A stretch of DNA of 64,000 nt, taken from Rathayibacter oskolensis (lineage in GTDB: Bacteria; Actinomycetota; Actinomycetes; Actinomycetales; Microbacteriaceae). Numbering within the stretch: position 1 is the stretch's first letter; each line of letters starts with the position of its first letter. A model generated the notes under the pieces. That model saw nothing but the letters and a program-made list of their open reading frames with translations. It did no database searches and was not told where the DNA came from. The position numbers and the translations under genes were made by a program. Positions 31,983 to 41,342 of the stretch are shown here, piece by piece. The DNA lies in contig NZ_FXBM01000001.1 of assembly GCF_900177245.1 (NCBI RefSeq), positions 124,001 to 188,000 on the forward strand, in the 5' to 3' direction.

Positions 31983-33017
31983 ATGTCCACTCTCCCCGCC
32001 ACCGCCCTTCGCATCGTCCTCCCCGGTCTCGTCGAGCCGTCGGGCCTCGAGCTCGAGCGCGTGCCCCTCCAGCAGCCCGGCGCAGGCGAGCTGCTCGTCG
32101 CCGTCGAGGCCACCGGCATCTCGTTCGCCGAGCAGGCGATGCGCCGCGGCCGCTACTACGACCAGCCGGCCTTCCCGTTCACACCCGGTTACGATCTCGT
32201 CGGCCGCGTCGTCGGCGTCGGCGCGGGAGGCGACCGCGGACTCCTCGGCCGGCGGGTCGCCTCGATCACGAAGACGGGCGGCTGGGTCGAGTACGCGCTG
32301 GTCCAGGAGCTCGAGTGCGTCCTCGTGCCCGACGACGTCGCGTCGGAGGACGCCGAGACCGTCGCGGTCAACGGCGTCACCGCGTGGCAGATGCTGCACC
32401 GGTCGGCCCGCGTCCGGCGGGGCGGCACGATCCTGCTGTTCGGGGCGAACAGCGGAGTCGGCGGGATCCTGATCCAGCTCGCGCGCCACGCGGGCATCCG
32501 CGTCATCGGCGCCGCGTCTCCCCGTCACCACGAGGCGCTGCGAGCCGCGGGAGTCGATCCCGTCGACTACGCCGATCCCGACCTCGCCGCCGCCGTGCGC
32601 GCACTCGCACCGGGCGGGGTCGACGCGGCGTTCGACAACGTCGGCGGAGAGACGACCCGCGTCGCCTGGTCGCTCCTGGCCCCCGGAGGTGCGCTCGTCG
32701 CCTACGCGATCGCCTCCGCCCCGACCACCGGCAGCGTCGCGGTGCCGTTCATGAGGGCGCTCGGGCGGATCGCGCTCTGGAACCTCGCGCCCAACGGACG
32801 CAGCGCCACGTTCTACAACTTCTGGGCCGGGCACTCCCTGCGTCCCGCGCGCTTCCGCGCCCGCCTCCAGGAGGATCTCGGCCGGCTCTTCGCGCTCCTC
32901 GCCGACGGGACCGTGACGGCGAACATCGCCGCGCGCTTCCCGCTCACCGAGGTCGTCGCCGCCCTCGAGCTCGCCGAGTCGCGCACGCTGAACGGCAAGG
33001 TGATCCTCCTGCCGTGA
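31983..33017 (+). CDS. Zinc-less MDR NADPH:quinone reductase-like protein
   Basis: A 344-residue MDR protein with PGYDLVGRVVGVGAGG at about 62-77 and the NADPH site LLFGANSGVGGILIQLARHAG. It lacks zinc-binding cysteines. The role is probably reduction of quinones or enones. It follows the TauE gene by 32 bases under what appears to be its own leaderless promoter. It is the second of three such genes in the window. Confidence 0.85.
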   Translation: MSTLPATALRIVLPGLVEPSGLELERVPLQQPGAGELLVAVEATGISFAEQAMRRGRYYDQPAFPFTPGYDLVGRVVGVGAGGDRGLLGRRVASITKTGGWVEYALVQELECVLVPDDVASEDAETVAVNGVTAWQMLHRSARVRRGGTILLFGANSGVGGILIQLARHAGIRVIGAASPRHHEALRAAGVDPVDYADPDLAAAVRALAPGGVDAAFDNVGGETTRVAWSLLAPGGALVAYAIASAPTTGSVAVPFMRALGRIALWNLAPNGRSATFYNFWAGHSLRPARFRARLQEDLGRLFALLADGTVTANIAARFPLTEVVAALELAESRTLNGKVILLP

Positions 33018-33033
33018 GTCCGGGAGGTCGTGC

Positions 33034-34242
33034 GTGCACGACGGCCCCCGAAGCCGTGACACGATCGAGGGTGATGACCTCCGGATCCGCATGAGCGCGT
33101 TCACCTACCAGGCCGCGTCCATCCCCCTCCGTCTCGCGAGCGCGGGGATGGTCGTCGCCCTCCCCGTCCTCGCCGTCGAACGGCTCGACGACGTCGCGCT
33201 CGGCGGCCTGCTGACGGGAGCGGCGCTGTTCCCCAGCGTCGTCGCGGCTCCGCTCGTGGGCACGGTGCTCGACCGGATCCGGCGCCCGCGCCGTCTGCTG
33301 GTGGCGGCGGCGATCACGACCGCCGCCGCCTTCGCCCTCGCGGCGTTCCTCGGCGACGTCCCGACTCCGCTGATCGCGCTCCTGCTCGTGCTCGCGGGAC
33401 TCTCGACACCGGTCTACATGGGCGGCATGTCGAGCTTCGTCACGAGCGCCATCGCGGATCCGCGCCGGGCCTACGCGCAGGACTCGCTCTCGTACACGGT
33501 CTCCTCGATCAGCGGCCCCGCGATCGCCGGGCTCGCGATCGGAGTCGGCTCGGCGCGCGTCGCGATGCTCGCGATGGCCGGGCTGGCGCTCGTGGGCGTC
33601 CTCGGCTCGCTCGTCCTCGTGATGGACGCGCGCCCCGCCCCGACGATCGGGGTCCGCGCCACCATCGCCGCCGGGATCACGCACCTCGTCCGCCATCGGC
33701 CGATCGCCGTGGTGACCCTGTCGGGCACGCTCAGCCAGGTCGGAGGAGGCGCCGCGGGGGTCGCCGCGATCGGCCTCTCGATCGAGCGGCTCGGCACCAC
33801 GGCTGCCGCCGCCTGGATCCTCACCGCCTTCGCCGTCGGCGGGCTGGTCGGCGCGATCGCCGTTGCGGCCCGGAGGTGGACGCACCGGCCGCCCGCCTGG
33901 GTGATGGGGGCGGGCTTCGTCGCGACGGGCGTCTCGCTGCTGGTGGCGGCACCCGACCTCGGCATCATCGCGACGGTCGCCGCGTTCGCCGCGGCCGGGA
34001 TCTTCACGGCGCCGGCGAACGCCGCGATGCTGCTCCTGCGCGACCAGGAGAGCCCGGCGACCGTGCGCTCGCAGGTGTTCACCATCGGTGCCGGCCTGCG
34101 CGCCGCGGCCGCCGCGGTCGGTGCGGTGCTCGCGGGTGCCGCTTCGGGGCTGCCGGCCGGCTGGCTGGTCGTCGGCATCGCGACGATCTGGATCGTCTCG
34201 GGCCTGCTGCTGCGCCTGTTCCCGCGCCCCTCCGCTCCCTGA
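33034..34242 (+). CDS. MFS transporter (NRE/enterobactin-exporter-like)
   Basis: A 402-residue protein with about 12 hydrophobic helices. The start GTG at 33034 has GGGAGG 6 bases upstream, 16 bases after the MDR stop; ATG at 33091 would shorten it but lacks a site. Loop sequence LDRIRRPRRLL between helices 2 and 3 matches the MFS A-motif region. It resembles exporters without a clear substrate. It is probably in one transcript with the reductase gene. Confidence 0.8.
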   Translation: MHDGPRSRDTIEGDDLRIRMSAFTYQAASIPLRLASAGMVVALPVLAVERLDDVALGGLLTGAALFPSVVAAPLVGTVLDRIRRPRRLLVAAAITTAAAFALAAFLGDVPTPLIALLLVLAGLSTPVYMGGMSSFVTSAIADPRRAYAQDSLSYTVSSISGPAIAGLAIGVGSARVAMLAMAGLALVGVLGSLVLVMDARPAPTIGVRATIAAGITHLVRHRPIAVVTLSGTLSQVGGGAAGVAAIGLSIERLGTTAAAAWILTAFAVGGLVGAIAVAARRWTHRPPAWVMGAGFVATGVSLLVAAPDLGIIATVAAFAAAGIFTAPANAAMLLLRDQESPATVRSQVFTIGAGLRAAAAAVGAVLAGAASGLPAGWLVVGIATIWIVSGLLLRLFPRPSAP

Positions 34243-34258
34243 CCGCCGGTCGACGGGA

Positions 34259-34759
34259 TCAGGCGGCGACGCCCGCGAGGCTGCCCGTGTTCGGGCCCGC
34301 CGGGTCGGTGATCAGGCAGTTGATGACGCGGTCCCCGCCGCCCCAGCTCTGCTCGGTCGGGTAGTAGTAGCTGAAGTCGTACTGCGACTCCTCGTAGCTC
34401 AGGCCGACGAAGCCCTCGAACGCGGCCGTGCAGTCGGTCTCGGCCTGGGCGACGGTCGCGTCCTCTCCCGGGTAGGCGTCGGCCTCGGCCATCGTGACGT
34501 TCTGGAAGACCTCGTAGCTGTGCGGCTCGGTGCACGGAACCGTCGGGACGTCGGTGACCTCGGTCGCGGTCTCGGTCAGCTCGTCGTTCAGGCAGTCCCC
34601 GACGCGCAGCTGGAAGACGTCGGTCGTCCCGCCCTCGGTGATCTCGCCCGACGACTCGTCGCGGGTCTCGCCGCCCATCAGGCTGTTCAGGCCCGAGCAG
34701 CCGGTGAGGCCGAGCGCGAGCACTGCGGCGAGGGCGAGGGAGGAACGGCGGCGGTTCAT
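34259..34759 (-). CDS. Lipoprotein, septum-formation-related domain
   Basis: A 166-residue lipoprotein. The signal peptide ends LALGLTGC, with Cys21 as the lipid-modified residue. The mature part has the pattern VFQLRVGDCLND, VPCTEPHSYEVFQN and RVINCLITDP, four cysteines that likely form disulfides, as in the actinobacterial septum-formation domain. The function is unknown; it should sit on the outer face of the membrane. The gene is convergent with the MFS gene. Confidence 0.75.
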   Translation of the reverse strand: MNRRRSSLALAAVLALGLTGCSGLNSLMGGETRDESSGEITEGGTTDVFQLRVGDCLNDELTETATEVTDVPTVPCTEPHSYEVFQNVTMAEADAYPGEDATVAQAETDCTAAFEGFVGLSYEESQYDFSYYYPTEQSWGGGDRVINCLITDPAGPNTGSLAGVAA

Positions 34760-34890
34760 GAGCGACTCCAGACGAGGCAGCGGTGACAGGATCAGGCCCA
34801 GGCTAGGGCGAGACGGGCCCGCGCGTGTGCGTCCCGCTGTTCTCCTCGACCCGGTAGCGGATCCGCTGCCGTCGGTAGTCGAATAGGGAG

Positions 34891-36642
34891 ATGGCTCAGA
34901 AGACGGTCGCGGACCAGCTCATCGCTCAGCTCATCGACGCCGGGGTCTCCCGGATCTACGGGATCGTCGGGGACTCCCTCAACCCCATCGTCGACTCCGT
35001 CCGCCGCAGCGGCGGCTCGGCGAAGGGAGGCATCGACTGGATCCACGTGCGCAACGAGGAGGCGGCCGCGTTCGCCGCCGGCGCGGAGGCCCAGCTCACC
35101 GGCAGGCTCGCGGTCTGCGCGGGCAGCTGCGGCCCCGGCAACCTGCACCTGATCAACGGCCTCTACGACGCGCACCGCTCCTCAGCGCCCGTCCTCGCAA
35201 TCGCGAGCCACATCCCGAGCAACGAGATCGGCTCCTCCTACTTCCAGGAGACGCACCCCGACCGGCTCTTCGTCGAGTGCTCGAACTACCGCGAGCTGGT
35301 CTCGACCGCCGCCCAGGCGCCGCGCGTGGTCAACGCCGCGATGCGCAGTGCGGTGGCCCTGCGCGGGGTGGCCGTGGTGACCCTCCCGGGCGACATCGCC
35401 GAGCTCGACGCGGTCGGGGAGTTCCCGGCGTTCGTGCTGCCGGCGACTCCGACCCTGGTGCCGGCGGCGGCCGATGTGGAGGCGCTCGCCGCCGCCATCG
35501 ACAAGGCCCGGACCGTGGCGATCTTCGCCGGAGCCGGAGTGCAGAACGCGCACGACGAGGTCGTCGCCTTCGCCGAGCTGGTCGGCGCTCCCGTCGGCCA
35601 CACGCTGCGCGGCAAGGAGTGGATCCAGTACGACAACCCCTACGACGTCGGCATGACCGGCCTCCTCGGCTACGGAGCCGCCCACGCCGGCATCCACGAC
35701 GCCGACCTGCTGATCCTGCTGGGCACCGACTTCCCCTACGAGCAGTTCCTGCCCGACGCGTCGGAGGTCGTGATCGCCCAGGTCGACTCCGACGCCTCGA
35801 AGCTCGGCCGGAGGGTGAGCGTCGCGCACCCGGTTCACGGAGACGTCGCGGCCACGCTCACCGCCCTCACTCCGCTGGTGAAGCGGAAGGACCACCGCTT
35901 CCTCGACAAGATGCTGAAGAAGCACGAGAAGCTCGTCACCGGAGTCGTCGGGAAGTACACGGATGTGAAGGAGCGGCGCCCGATCCACCCCGAACTGGTC
36001 GCCTCCACCCTCGACGGACTGCTGTCGGACGACGCGATCGTCACCGCCGACACCGGCATGGGCAACGTCTGGCAGGCGCGCTACATCACCCCCAACGGGC
36101 GGCGCCGCCTGATCGGCTCCTACCTGCACGGATCGATGGCGAACGCCCTGCCGCAGGCGGTCGGCGCGCAGCTCTCGCACCCGGGCCGGCAGGTCGTGTC
36201 GCTGAGCGGAGACGGCGGACTGTCGATGCTGATGGGCGAGCTGGTGACAGTGGCCGCCTATCGGCTGCCCGTGACCATCGTCGTCTTCAACAACTCGACG
36301 CTGGGGCTCGTGAAGGTCGAGATGCTGGTCGACGGTTTCCCCGACTTCGCGGTCGACGTGCCGATGGTCGACTACGCGCAGGTCGCGACCGCGATCGGCA
36401 TCCGCGGCATCCGCGTCGAGGATCCGGGCGAGGTCGAGGGCGCGCTGCGCGAGGCGCTGGCCGACGGCGGACCGGTCCTCGTCGACGTGGTGACCGATCC
36501 GCTCGCCCTCTCGCTGCCGCCGACCATCACGGGCGCCCAGGTGAAGGGCTTCGCGCTGGCGATGTCGAAGATCGTGATGAACGGGGGCGCGGGCGAGGCC
36601 ATCGCGCTCGCCCGCTCCAACGTCGAGCACGCCCTGCGGTGA
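34891..36642 (+). CDS. poxB: Pyruvate dehydrogenase (quinone) / pyruvate oxidase
   Basis: A 583-residue thiamine-diphosphate enzyme. The TPP motif starts with GDGGLSMLMGEL and ends at NNSTLGL about 27 residues later. The FAD/TPP fold of the PoxB/SpxB group is evident across the protein, including RNEEAAAFAAGAEAQLTG near the N-terminus with the catalytic Glu. It converts pyruvate to acetate and CO2, feeding electrons to quinones at the membrane. A TCGAAT box at 34879-34884 lies 6 bases before the ATG, so the message is probably leaderless. The stop overlaps the next gene (GTGA). Confidence 0.88.
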   Translation: MAQKTVADQLIAQLIDAGVSRIYGIVGDSLNPIVDSVRRSGGSAKGGIDWIHVRNEEAAAFAAGAEAQLTGRLAVCAGSCGPGNLHLINGLYDAHRSSAPVLAIASHIPSNEIGSSYFQETHPDRLFVECSNYRELVSTAAQAPRVVNAAMRSAVALRGVAVVTLPGDIAELDAVGEFPAFVLPATPTLVPAAADVEALAAAIDKARTVAIFAGAGVQNAHDEVVAFAELVGAPVGHTLRGKEWIQYDNPYDVGMTGLLGYGAAHAGIHDADLLILLGTDFPYEQFLPDASEVVIAQVDSDASKLGRRVSVAHPVHGDVAATLTALTPLVKRKDHRFLDKMLKKHEKLVTGVVGKYTDVKERRPIHPELVASTLDGLLSDDAIVTADTGMGNVWQARYITPNGRRRLIGSYLHGSMANALPQAVGAQLSHPGRQVVSLSGDGGLSMLMGELVTVAAYRLPVTIVVFNNSTLGLVKVEMLVDGFPDFAVDVPMVDYAQVATAIGIRGIRVEDPGEVEGALREALADGGPVLVDVVTDPLALSLPPTITGAQVKGFALAMSKIVMNGGAGEAIALARSNVEHALR

Positions 36643-37091
36643 TCGACCGGGAGGCGCTGGCCACGGGCACGTGGTTCGTGCGCGGGTCGAGTCTGCCGCT
36701 CTGGCGCTCGCGGGCCGGAGTCGCGATCACCTACGCGCCGCTGCCGAGCGGTGAGGTGGGCGACGTGGTGAGCTGGCGGGGGAGGCGCTCGACGCGCTAC
36801 GTGGTCGGGATCGACGCGCCCGACCCCGCGGATCCGCTCGGCTTCCGCTGGCGCGGGGTCGAGCCGCTGACGCTTCTCGCGCGCAGCCGGTGGTCGTTCG
36901 TCGCGGCCGATCCGGAGGCGGGGTGGGCGCTGACGCGGTTCGCGCGCACTCCGTTCACCCCGGCGGGGGTCGACGTGTACGTGCGCTCTCCGCGACCCGC
37001 GCCCGGAGTGCTCGCGGCGGCGCTGGCGGCGTGCGCCGCGGATCCGCTGACGGCTCCGCTGCGGCCGCGGATGTTCGAGGTCGCGGCCTGA
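36639..37091 (+). CDS. Unknown 150-residue protein coupled to poxB
   Basis: A 150-residue soluble protein, starting with GTG that overlaps the poxB stop by 4 bases. It contains WFVRGSSLPLWRSRAG, YAPLPSGEVGDVVSWRGRRS and WGL-type beta sequence; a beta-rich fold is likely. I do not recognise the family. The overlap with poxB suggests cotranslation, but a role in pyruvate metabolism is not shown. Confidence 0.6.
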   Translation: MIDREALATGTWFVRGSSLPLWRSRAGVAITYAPLPSGEVGDVVSWRGRRSTRYVVGIDAPDPADPLGFRWRGVEPLTLLARSRWSFVAADPEAGWALTRFARTPFTPAGVDVYVRSPRPAPGVLAAALAACAADPLTAPLRPRMFEVAA

Positions 37092-37125
37092 GCTCAATCG
37101 ACGACGAGCTCAGCCGACGACGAGC

Positions 37126-37560
37126 TCAGCCGATGACGAGCTCGATCGAGTCGGCGCCCATCGGTTCGCCGCACTCCGCGCAGTGCAGCCGCGGATCGAG
37201 CCGGGCGCCGCAGTCGTGCGCGTAGGGCTGCCGCGCCTCGGGGTCGCGCGCCCAGCGCTCGCCCCACGCGGCGAGGGCGATGAGCACCGGCACCGCCTCG
37301 CGGCCCGCCTCGGTGAAGTGGTACTCGAAGCGCGGCGGGTGCTCGGAGTACCGGATCCGCTCGATGACCCCGTGCTCCTCGAGGCTGCGCAGGCGCGCGG
37401 TCAGGATGTCGCGCGGAGCTCCGGTGAAGGCCCGGATGCCGTCGAAGCGGTGCACTCCGAAGGCGATCTCGCGGAGGACGAGGAGGCTCCAGCGCTCGCC
37501 GAGGACCTCGAGGCCGGCGGCGATCGGGCAGACGCGGGGGGTGATCTCGAGGGCGGCCAT
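37126..37560 (-). CDS. HxlR-family regulator with C-terminal zinc ribbon
   Basis: A 144-residue regulator. The winged helix-turn-helix of HxlR proteins covers about residues 8-95 (CPIAAGLEVLGERWSLLVLREI, then APRDILTARLRSLEEHGVI). A short C-terminal CGARLDPRLHCAECG looks like a zinc ribbon. ATG 37560 has AAGGAG 6 bases upstream. It is divergent from the SDR gene and an inverted repeat lies between them; the protein probably represses that gene until it senses a small oxidant or aldehyde. Confidence 0.85.
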   Translation of the reverse strand: MAALEITPRVCPIAAGLEVLGERWSLLVLREIAFGVHRFDGIRAFTGAPRDILTARLRSLEEHGVIERIRYSEHPPRFEYHFTEAGREAVPVLIALAAWGERWARDPEARQPYAHDCGARLDPRLHCAECGEPMGADSIELVIG

Positions 37561-37585
37561 CGGTGCTCCTTCGGTGTGCGAGTGA

Positions 37586-37600
37586 GTTGGGAATACCAAC
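37586..37600. promoter_or_regulatory. Inverted repeat, candidate HxlR operator
   Basis: GTTGGGAATACCAAC has 5-base arms (GTTGG/CCAAC) and a 5-base centre. It lies 25 bases upstream of the HxlR start codon and 68 bases upstream of the SDR start, in the shared divergent gap. Confidence 0.6.
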
Positions 37601-37668
37601 CTACTGGATCCGGGTTGTCGAGAGCACTGGTCGCGGACGTCGCGACCCGAGCCCAGGGAGCACCCACC

Positions 37669-38379
37669 ATGTCATCACTCAACGGAGCCGTCGTCCTCGT
37701 CACCGGAGCCAACGGCGGTCTCGGGTCCGAGTTCGTCACCCAGGCGCTCGCGCGCGGAGCCGCGAAGGTCTACGCCGCCGCCCGCCGCCCGAAGGAGTGG
37801 GGCGACGAGCGGATCGTCCCGCTCGTGCTCGACGTGAACGACGCGGAGTCGGTGCGCGCGGCCGTCGAGGCCGCGCCCGACGTGACCGTCCTCGTCAACA
37901 ACGCGGGTGTCTCCGCGGCGAGCCGCAGCCTCCTCGAGCTGAGCGCCGACGAGCTGCGCGCCGTGATGGAGACGAACTTCTTCGCGCCGGTGCTGCTCGC
38001 GACGGCGTTCGCGCCGCGTCTCGTCGAGGCCGACGGCGCGGCGATCGTCGATGTCCACTCCGCGCTGAGCTGGTTCGCGGTGGCCGGCGGTTACAGCGCC
38101 TCGAAGGCGGCGCTCTGGTCGGCCACGAACTCGCTGCGGCTCGAGCTGGCGCCGCAGGGCGTGCACGTGCTCGGCCTGCACGTCGGCTATGTCGACACCC
38201 CGATGGCCGCCGGGGTCGAGGGCCCCAAGTCGAGCCCGGTCGACGTCGTGGGGCAGACCTACGACGGACTCGAGTCCGGGGCCTTCGAGGTCCTGGCCGA
38301 CGAGACCAGCCGCCAGGTGAAGGCCGGGCTGTCCGGCCCTCTTGAGGCGGTCTACCCCCAGCTCGGCAGTGCTCTCTAG
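37669..38379 (+). CDS. Short-chain dehydrogenase/reductase
   Basis: A 236-residue classical SDR. The cofactor motif TGANGGLG is at 13-20, NNAG at about 77-80, and the catalytic YSASK near residue 142. It probably reduces or oxidises a small alcohol/carbonyl with NADP. The ATG at 37669 follows GGGAGCACCC. The stop TAG leads straight into the structured repeat copy 2, whose first stem could serve as a terminator. Confidence 0.85.
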   Translation: MSSLNGAVVLVTGANGGLGSEFVTQALARGAAKVYAAARRPKEWGDERIVPLVLDVNDAESVRAAVEAAPDVTVLVNNAGVSAASRSLLELSADELRAVMETNFFAPVLLATAFAPRLVEADGAAIVDVHSALSWFAVAGGYSASKAALWSATNSLRLELAPQGVHVLGLHVGYVDTPMAAGVEGPKSSPVDVVGQTYDGLESGAFEVLADETSRQVKAGLSGPLEAVYPQLGSAL

Positions 38380-38496
38380 GAGGGGCGTCCCCGCCGCCCC
38401 TCCCGCAGTCGGCTTCTCGAGGCGGTGAAGTACCGCAGAGCGTCGTGCGTTCGCTTCGCGGAATCGCTTGGCACGCGATTCCGCGTTGCGCTCGCG
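38380..38496. repeat. Structured intergenic repeat, copy 2
   Basis: The stem GGAGGGGCG/CGCCCCTCC (38379-38387, 38395-38403) keeps the loop TCCCCGC, and the second stem CGCGGAATCGC/GCGATTCCGCG (38457-38467, 38475-38485) keeps the loop TTGGCAC. In copy 1 the fifth pair of the long stem is A-T; here it is G-C on both sides. The copy follows a gene stop, as copy 1 does. Confidence 0.8.
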
Positions 38497-38527
38497 GATC
38501 CAGGGGTCGCGATACGACAGGGGTCGG

Positions 38528-39763
38528 CTACTCGCCCAACGTGATGGACTCGGCCTCGACGACCACCGGCTCCTCGCCGTGGGAGTCGGCGCGCGCGAGG
38601 GTGCGCCGACCGAGCAGCACGATCAGCGACGCGACCAGCACGGCGCCCGCGGCGGCGTACATCGGGAACGCGGGCGAGATCGCGGCGGCGAGGGCGGAGG
38701 CGGCGGGCGGGGCGATCGCACCGCCCAGGAACCGCACACCCGAGTAGGCGGAGGAGGCGACGGACCGCGGGAGGTCTGTCGCCTCCATCACGCACTCGGT
38801 GAGCACGGTGTTGACGACGCCGAGCAGCAGGCCGCCGACGATGATGCAGACGATGAGCCCGACCCGCGACGAGATCGCCAGGCCACCGGCGACGAGGTCG
38901 AGCGCGAGCAGGACGAGCACGGCGCGCAGGACGAGCGTGCGGGGGAACCGCCTCGTCAGCAGCGGCGCGACGAACACCGAGGTGATCGCGACTCCGAGAC
39001 CCCAGCCGAAGAAGGTGAAGCCCAGGCCCATCTCGTCGAGCCCCAGCGGGTAGGGCGTGTAGGCGAGCAACACGAAGAAGCCGATGTTGTAGAAGAGCGC
39101 GGCGCCGGCCAGGGTGCGGATCGCCGGGACCTTCAGCGCGGCGAAGGGAGCCGAGAGCGGGGTCGGCGCGGGGCGGGGTCCGTCTTCGCGGAGGAGGGTC
39201 GCGATGGCGACGAAGCCGACGGCCATCAGCACCGCGGTGCCGAAGAACGGTCCGCGCCACGAGACGCTGCCGAGCAGGCCGCCCAGCAGCGGCCCGATCG
39301 CGATGCCGATGCCCAGTGCGGCCTCGTAGAGCACGATCGCGGCCGACGAGCCTCCGCTGGCCGCGCCGACGATGGTCGAGAGCGCGGTCGAGATGAAGAG
39401 CGCGTTGCCGAAGCCCCAGCCGGCGCGGAACCCGATGACACCCTCGACGCTGCCCGCGGTGCCGGCGAGAGCGGCGAACACCACGATCAGCACGAGGCCG
39501 ATCATCAGCGTCTTCTTCGCGCCGATGCGGCTCGAGAGCCAGCTGGTGAAGAACATCACGACACCGGTGATCACCAGGTAGCTGGTGAACAGCAGCGAGG
39601 TCTCGGTCGGCGTCGCCTCGAGGCTCTCGGCGATCGCGGGGAGGATCGGGTCGACCAGGCCGATGCCCATGAAGGCGATGACCGCGGCAAAGGCGACGGC
39701 CCAGACGGCGAGCGGCTGCTTGAGGATCGAGCCGCCTGCTGCGGGGGAGGAGGAGGTGGTCAC
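38528..39763 (-). CDS. MFS transporter next to the amine oxidase module
   Basis: A 411-residue transporter with about 12 helices. The start is GTG at 39763 with GAAAGG 10 bases ahead; the frame continues upstream without a site. The A-motif loop SRIGAKKTLM and a Gly-rich helix 4 (EAALGIGIAIGPLLGGLLG by position 190-208) mark the family. It is divergent from the amine oxidase operon and may move the polyamine substrate or product. The direction of transport cannot be read. Confidence 0.8.
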   Translation of the reverse strand: MTTSSSPAAGGSILKQPLAVWAVAFAAVIAFMGIGLVDPILPAIAESLEATPTETSLLFTSYLVITGVVMFFTSWLSSRIGAKKTLMIGLVLIVVFAALAGTAGSVEGVIGFRAGWGFGNALFISTALSTIVGAASGGSSAAIVLYEAALGIGIAIGPLLGGLLGSVSWRGPFFGTAVLMAVGFVAIATLLREDGPRPAPTPLSAPFAALKVPAIRTLAGAALFYNIGFFVLLAYTPYPLGLDEMGLGFTFFGWGLGVAITSVFVAPLLTRRFPRTLVLRAVLVLLALDLVAGGLAISSRVGLIVCIIVGGLLLGVVNTVLTECVMEATDLPRSVASSAYSGVRFLGGAIAPPAASALAAAISPAFPMYAAAGAVLVASLIVLLGRRTLARADSHGEEPVVVEAESITLGE

Positions 39764-39926
39764 GGCGTGGGACCTTTCTCGGGGACAGGAGCCCCAGAGC
39801 CATAAAGATAGCACGCCTATGTAATACCGGGCTGCTGCCAGCGCACCGCCCATTTCGGCTGTTCCTGTGCCAAAATCATCCGTGATCCCTTGCGCAATAC
39901 GGCGATCGCCGACGGAAAGAGTTGTC

Positions 39927-41342
39927 ATGACCCGAATCGAGCACGACGTCGTCGTGATCGGAGCCGGAGCCACCGGGCTCACCGCCGCCCTCCGCCTGCA
40001 CGAGCAGGGCCGCGGCGTCGTCGTCCTCGAGGCCCGCGACCGCGTCGGCGGCCGGCTCGAGACGCGCGAGGTCGAGGGCCAGCTGCTCGAGATCGGCGGG
40101 CAGTGGGTCTCGCCCGACCAGACCGCCCTGCTCGAGACCCTCGCCGAGCTCGGCCTCGACACCTACTCCCGCTACCGCGACGGCGAGAGCGTCTACATCG
40201 GCGCCGACGGCCGGGCGCGCCGCTTCACCGGCGACATCTTCCCCGGCACCGCGGCCACCGAGGCCGAGATCGCCCGCCTGATCGCCCTGCTCGACCGCTT
40301 GGTGGCCGAGACCGACCCGGCCGCGCCGTGGGCGCATCCGCTCGCCCACGACTACGACCGCATCAGCTTCAGCGCCTGGCTCGAGGAGCAGACCGACGAC
40401 GCGGAGGCGCGCGCCAACATCGCGCTCTTCGTCGCCGACGCGATGCTCACCAAGCCCGCGCACTCCTTCTCGCTGCTGCAGGCGCTCCTGATGGCGGCGA
40501 GCGCCGGCGCGTTCAGCCACCTGGTCGACGCCGACTTCATCCTCGACAAGCGCGTGCTCGGCGGGCTCCAGCGGGTTCCCGAGCTGCTCGCCGAGCGGCT
40601 GGGCGCCGAGCGCGTCCTCCTCGGGCAGCCGGTCCGCTCCGTGCACTGGACCGACGAGGGAGTCGAGGTGCGCACCGACGCGCTGACCGTGCACGCCCGC
40701 CACGCGATCGTCGCGGTGCCGCCGAACCTCGTCGGCCGCATCGCGTTCGATCCTCCCCTCCCGCGCCTGCGCCAGCAGGCGCTGCAGCACCAGTCGCTCG
40801 GGCTCGTGATCAAGGTCCACGCGACCTACGCGACGCCGTTCTGGCGGGCCGACGGTCTGTCGGGCACCGCGTTCAGCCCGCACGCGCTCGTGCACGAGGC
40901 CTACGACAACTCCAACGCCGGTGAGGAGCGCGGCACCCTGGTCGGCTTCGTCTCGGACGAGAAGGCCGACCGGATGCTGCGCCTCCCCGAGGCCGAGCGG
41001 AAGGCCGCGATCCTCGACTCCCTGGCCGCCTACTACGGCCCGGCCGCGCTCGATCCCGTCGTCTACTACGAGAGCGACTGGGCCTCGGAGGAGTGGACCC
41101 AGGGCGCCTACGCCGCGAGCTTCGACCTGGGCGGGCTGACCCGCTACGGCGCGCTCCAGCTCGAGCCGGTCGGGCCCCTCCGCTTCGGGTCGAGCGACCT
41201 CGCTGCCGAGGGCTACCAGCACGTCGACGGCGCGATCCGCGTCGGACGCCGACTGGCGCAGGAGATCCTCGACGAGGACGACGGCGCCCCGCACGACACC
41301 GGGGCGCGAGCCCACCACCGCGAAGGAGCACTGCCCGCATGA
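39927..41342 (+). CDS. Flavin-containing amine oxidase (putrescine/monoamine oxidase-like)
   Basis: A 471-residue FAD-dependent amine oxidase. The dinucleotide fold starts VVVIGAGATGLTAALRL (about residue 9), followed by RVGGRLET and the IGGQWVSPDQ loop. The C-terminal GPLRFGSSDLAAEGYQHVDGAI binds FAD. It oxidises primary amines to aldehydes with O2. Putrescine oxidases are the closest group by recollection. ATG 39927 has GGAAAGA upstream. The stop overlaps the aldehyde dehydrogenase start (ATGA), so aldehyde produced here is likely handled by that enzyme. Confidence 0.82.
   Translation: MTRIEHDVVVIGAGATGLTAALRLHEQGRGVVVLEARDRVGGRLETREVEGQLLEIGGQWVSPDQTALLETLAELGLDTYSRYRDGESVYIGADGRARRFTGDIFPGTAATEAEIARLIALLDRLVAETDPAAPWAHPLAHDYDRISFSAWLEEQTDDAEARANIALFVADAMLTKPAHSFSLLQALLMAASAGAFSHLVDADFILDKRVLGGLQRVPELLAERLGAERVLLGQPVRSVHWTDEGVEVRTDALTVHARHAIVAVPPNLVGRIAFDPPLPRLRQQALQHQSLGLVIKVHATYATPFWRADGLSGTAFSPHALVHEAYDNSNAGEERGTLVGFVSDEKADRMLRLPEAERKAAILDSLAAYYGPAALDPVVYYESDWASEEWTQGAYAASFDLGGLTRYGALQLEPVGPLRFGSSDLAAEGYQHVDGAIRVGRRLAQEILDEDDGAPHDTGARAHHREGALPA

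Noticed and set aside
39790-39866. Palindrome-like ATAGCACGCCTAT before the MFS/amine oxidase pair
   Set aside because: The arms are only 4 bases (ATAG/CTAT), too short to call an operator.
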